A stretch of DNA of 19,192 nt from an uncultured Alphaproteobacteria bacterium (GTDB lineage Bacteria > Pseudomonadota > Alphaproteobacteria > Caulobacterales > Caulobacteraceae). This document shows positions 18,275 through 19,192 of this stretch, piece by piece (the first letter of the stretch is position 1; every line of letters begins with the position of its first letter). Under the pieces are notes generated by a model, which saw nothing but the letters and a program-made list of their open reading frames with translations, was not told the DNA's origin and searched no databases. Where the stretch lies: contig CAIZKE010000181.1 in NCBI GenBank assembly GCA_903933475.1, forward strand, positions 1 to 19,192, written 5' to 3'. A program made the translations under genes and the position numbers.

Positions 18275-19015
18275 TCAGGCGGCGGACGGCAGCTTGGGTG
18301 GCGCACTCATGACAATCCAGACCTGGTGGGCCCGGGCGAGAAGTTCACCCTCTGCCGAGAAGAGTGCAACCCCGGCTGTCTCCTTGCGGCCAGACCGCTC
18401 AAGCGGCCATGCGGTGACGATGCAGGGCTCCCCGGCCCGGGGACGGCGCAGGACCTCGCCAGTCATGGTGCCCAGGAGGGCACCGTGGCGACCCTCCCGG
18501 ACCACCCAGGCGAAGAAGCCGGGACAGTCCAGGGCCGCCCAGATGACCTCCACGGGCGTCAGGCCGTCGGCTTCCGCGAAGTTGGCGTGGGGGGTCCAGG
18601 TGCAGGCCAGTTGACCGGCGTCCGCCCCGGCGACCTGGCCGGCGAAGATCCGGAGGCCATCGCCCTCGCCTCGCTCGGGGCCGCAGGAAAAGCAGATGGG
18701 ATGGAAGCGCTGGCCGATCCCGATGTGCCGGGCCTCCGCCGCCAGGGCCTCCTCCCAGGAGGGCGGCGGCGGCGGTTCCGGGAGGGCGAAGCCCAGATCG
18801 GGCCACGCCTCGCCGATCACGTCTCCCGAGGGCCCGGAGATGACCGCGCCCTCAGGGCTGGTCTTCAGGTCCAGGGCGATATCGAGCGGGATCCGCGCCT
18901 TCAGCACCGCCGTGGCGGGCCCCGGCAGGTCCCTCACCAGGAGGCCGGCGCAATATCCGCCATTGCCCGAAGTCGGGGGGCCGCAAAAGCGCTGGGCGAT
19001 GACAATGCCCGCCAT
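18275..19015 (-). CDS. Thioesterase-like (hotdog-fold) protein, probably two-domain
   Basis: A 246-residue soluble protein of uncertain role. The N-terminal part has FCGPPTSGNGGYCAGLL (residues 10-26), which recurs in bacterial acyl-CoA thioesterase-like proteins. A Pro-rich linker (80-85) follows, then CFSCGPERGEGDGLRI (C108, C111), resembling the CxxCGxxNxxGL motif of PaaI-type hotdog proteins. The C-terminal half contains WTPHANFAEADGLTPVEVIWAALDCPG and two beta-rich stretches, fitting a second hotdog domain. Family knowledge suggests acyl-CoA hydrolysis or binding; catalytic residues are not certain here. The frame opens 33 codons earlier, but ATG 19015 has AGGGAG at five bases and the family-like N-terminus MAGIVIAQRFCGPP. 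It is co-directional with lldD. Confidence 0.7.
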   Translation of the reverse strand: MAGIVIAQRFCGPPTSGNGGYCAGLLVRDLPGPATAVLKARIPLDIALDLKTSPEGAVISGPSGDVIGEAWPDLGFALPEPPPPPSWEEALAAEARHIGIGQRFHPICFSCGPERGEGDGLRIFAGQVAGADAGQLACTWTPHANFAEADGLTPVEVIWAALDCPGFFAWVVREGRHGALLGTMTGEVLRRPRAGEPCIVTAWPLERSGRKETAGVALFSAEGELLARAHQVWIVMSAPPKLPSAA

Positions 19016-19122
19016 GGGAACTCCCTGGAAAGTCTGACGCCTGAAAAGGGCTGGAAGTCTAACTGCGCTGCTTTTCCCGCAATCCGCAGGCGGGCGAAAG
19101 CCGGATTTTGGCACTGGCGCCG

Positions 19123-19151
19123 TTGGAGACGCTCCAAGTCCGCGCTAGAGA
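19123..19151 (+). promoter_or_regulatory. Candidate promoter with an overlapping palindrome for the gene at the right edge
   Basis: TTGGAG (19123-19128), 17 bases, then TAGAGA (19146-19151), whose extended form GCTAGAGA fits the Caulobacter -10 pattern GCTANAWC at 6 of 8 positions. The -35 is the left arm of a perfect inverted repeat TTGGAG-ACG-CTCCAA (19123-19137), the place a repressor would bind. It lies in the 168-base divergent gap between the thioesterase-like gene and the gene starting at 19184. Confidence 0.35.
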
Positions 19152-19183
19152 AGTGTCTTCGCCTTCGCAGACGAGGAACCACC

Positions 19184-19192
19184 ATGAGTAAC
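19184..19192 (+). CDS. Start of an unidentified gene (3' part outside the window)
   Basis: ATG AGT AAC (Met-Ser-Asn) closes the window. GAGGA lies about seven bases upstream and a promoter-like element ends about 32 bases upstream, so a real start is likely. Three codons are too few for any identification. It is divergent from the thioesterase-like gene. Confidence 0.4.

Noticed and set aside
18235..18306. The upstream extension of lldD, which would overlap the end of the thioesterase-like gene.
   Set aside because: The added 24 residues are Pro/Arg-rich and unlike the family N-terminus; ATG 18234 has a ribosome site and gives a normal length.
19016..19114. The upstream extension of the thioesterase-like gene.
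   Set aside because: It lacks a ribosome site and family resemblance; ATG 19015 has AGGGAG at ideal spacing.

Overview
This is a GC-rich, gene-dense chromosomal window that looks alphaproteobacterial, most likely Caulobacterales (Caulobacter/Phenylobacterium-like). The basis is the codon bias, the style of the GltB/GltD proteins, and a tRNA promoter whose -10 element (GCTATAGC) fits the Caulobacter housekeeping pattern GCTANAWC at 7 of 8 positions. This is inference from composition and familiarity; no database comparison was possible. No insertion sequence, integrase, phage gene or CRISPR array is visible, and no intergenic gap exceeds 300 bases.

Layout. Plus strand, left: the 3' part of a phosphoglycolate phosphatase gene (gph, 2-649), a periplasmic cytochrome c/PQQ quinohaemoprotein of the polyvinyl-alcohol-dehydrogenase type (712-2595), tRNA-Val(CAC) (2654-2728), a Rieske-type ring-hydroxylating oxygenase alpha subunit (2818-3969) and a small lipoprotein (4088-4612). 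A GC hairpin in a 22-base convergent gap separates these from a long run of minus-strand genes. Read in the direction of transcription these are: a hotdog-fold thioesterase-like protein (19015-18275), lldD (18234-17071), gltB-gltD (16950-10853), an SDR oxidoreductase (10806-10087), a possible 21-residue membrane peptide (10073-10008), an NAD-dependent epimerase/reductase (9953-8880) and a giant serralysin-type metalloprotease (8774-4635). A new plus-strand gene just begins at the right edge (19184).

How the genes work together. gltB and gltD are the two subunits of glutamate synthase and are translationally linked: the gltD ribosome site overlaps the gltB stop codon. Thioesterase and lldD are close and co-directional, but no shared pathway can be shown. 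The SDR and epimerase genes flank the small peptide and may form a short operon with it. The serralysin is an apparent type I secretion substrate with no exporter genes beside it.

The most distinctive item is the 1379-residue serralysin. A normal-looking zinc protease domain is followed by ten tandem super-repeats covering residues 341-1245 without interruption. Each unit is exactly 86 or 95 residues, so units differ by exactly one 9-residue RTX motif. No wholly new system can be claimed from this window; the repeat architecture, the quinohaemoprotein and the small peptide are the best leads.
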